Shown here: positions 14,228 through 14,302 of the stretch, piece by piece
Numbering within the stretch: the first letter of the stretch is position 1
Layout of the letters: each line of letters opens with the position of its first letter
NCBI GenBank assembly: GCA_023145485.1
Contig: JAGLDT010000050.1
Location: forward strand, 1 to 14,302
Reading direction: 5' to 3'
Source of the DNA: Cocleimonas sp.
GTDB taxonomy: Bacteria > Pseudomonadota > Gammaproteobacteria > Thiotrichales > Thiotrichaceae
DNA: 14,302 nucleotides
Position numbers and translations under genes: made by a program
The notes under the pieces: model-generated
The model's input: the letters and a program-made list of their open reading frames with translations, nothing else
Database searches by the model: none
What the model was told of the DNA's origin: nothing

Positions 14228-14302
14228 TTATTTGACGGCTTCAGCCGTCGGTTCAAAACAGGCTTCTCGTGTCTGCGCTAAACACGCAACCGCTTTCTCC
14301 CA
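14228..14302 (-). CDS. C-terminal end of an unidentified gene cut by the window edge
   Basis: Only the last 24 codons are inside the window. The minus-strand frame reads WEKAVACLAQTREACFEP and ends in AEAVK followed by TAA at 14230-14228. It has a protein-like, Ala/Glu-rich helical composition, and its stop falls just after the hairpin shared with the transpeptidase gene, which supports a real convergent gene. The fragment is too short to assign a family. An inverted repeat GACGGC-TTCA-GCCGTC (14234-14249) falls within its last codons. Confidence 0.5.
   Translation of the reverse strand, partial: WEKAVACLAQTREACFEPTAEAVK

Noticed and set aside
14234..14249. GACGGC-TTCA-GCCGTC resembling paired Neisseria DNA uptake sequences
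   Set aside because: The uptake motif is GCCGTCTGAA; here the order is TTCAGCCGTC, which does not match, and there is only one copy. It is read as part of a coding end.

Overview
The window reads as an ordinary stretch of gammaproteobacterial chromosome, AT-rich (around 40% GC by eye) and densely packed. The evidence for the group is the gene set: an Allochromatium-type 2[4Fe-4S] ferredoxin next to coaD, a priA followed by an FtsN-like SPOR gene, a FimV-family protein, heptosyltransferase I (waaC) for LPS inner core, and a cvpA-purF pair. I cannot place it more precisely. There are no rRNA, tRNA, CRISPR, insertion sequence or phage genes, and no base-composition break that suggests recent transfer.

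Layout. (1) Positions 1-204 hold no recognisable gene, but are rich in inverted repeats. (2) Positions 205-2249, minus strand, are a compact run read in the order ridA, coaD, ferredoxin, yaaA: enamine/imine detoxification, coenzyme A synthesis, electron transfer and peroxide/iron stress. (3) priA (2362-4596, plus) diverges from ridA and is followed by an FtsN-like SPOR-domain division protein (4767-5525). (4) Converging on it from the minus strand is a DUF457/YdjM-like membrane metal-hydrolase (5526-6236). Its homology-supported start codon is AUA, and its terminator hairpin lies inside its own last codons. (5) Positions 6527-8553, plus, hold a 225-residue protein with a FimV-type TPR region and then a short FimV-like membrane protein; together they look like a divided FimV. 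(6) Positions 8545-10052, minus, hold a secreted DUF302 protein and then waaC. (7) 10219-11250 is a cupin-DUF924 two-domain protein with a TTG start. (8) 11481-14135, plus, is cvpA, purF and a YkuD-type L,D-transpeptidase whose start lies inside purF. (9) At the right edge is the C-terminus of an unidentified minus-strand gene.

Taken together the genes cover envelope and division work (SPOR protein, FimV pair, WaaC, L,D-transpeptidase, CvpA), replication restart (PriA), nucleotide and cofactor synthesis (PurF, CoaD) and stress/iron handling (YaaA, ferredoxin, RidA). I found no convincing undescribed multi-gene defence or biosynthetic system. The items most worth checking are the AUA start, the coding-embedded terminator, the divided FimV, the dnaX-like slippery sites in the SPOR gene, the cupin-DUF924 fusion and the structured region at the left edge.
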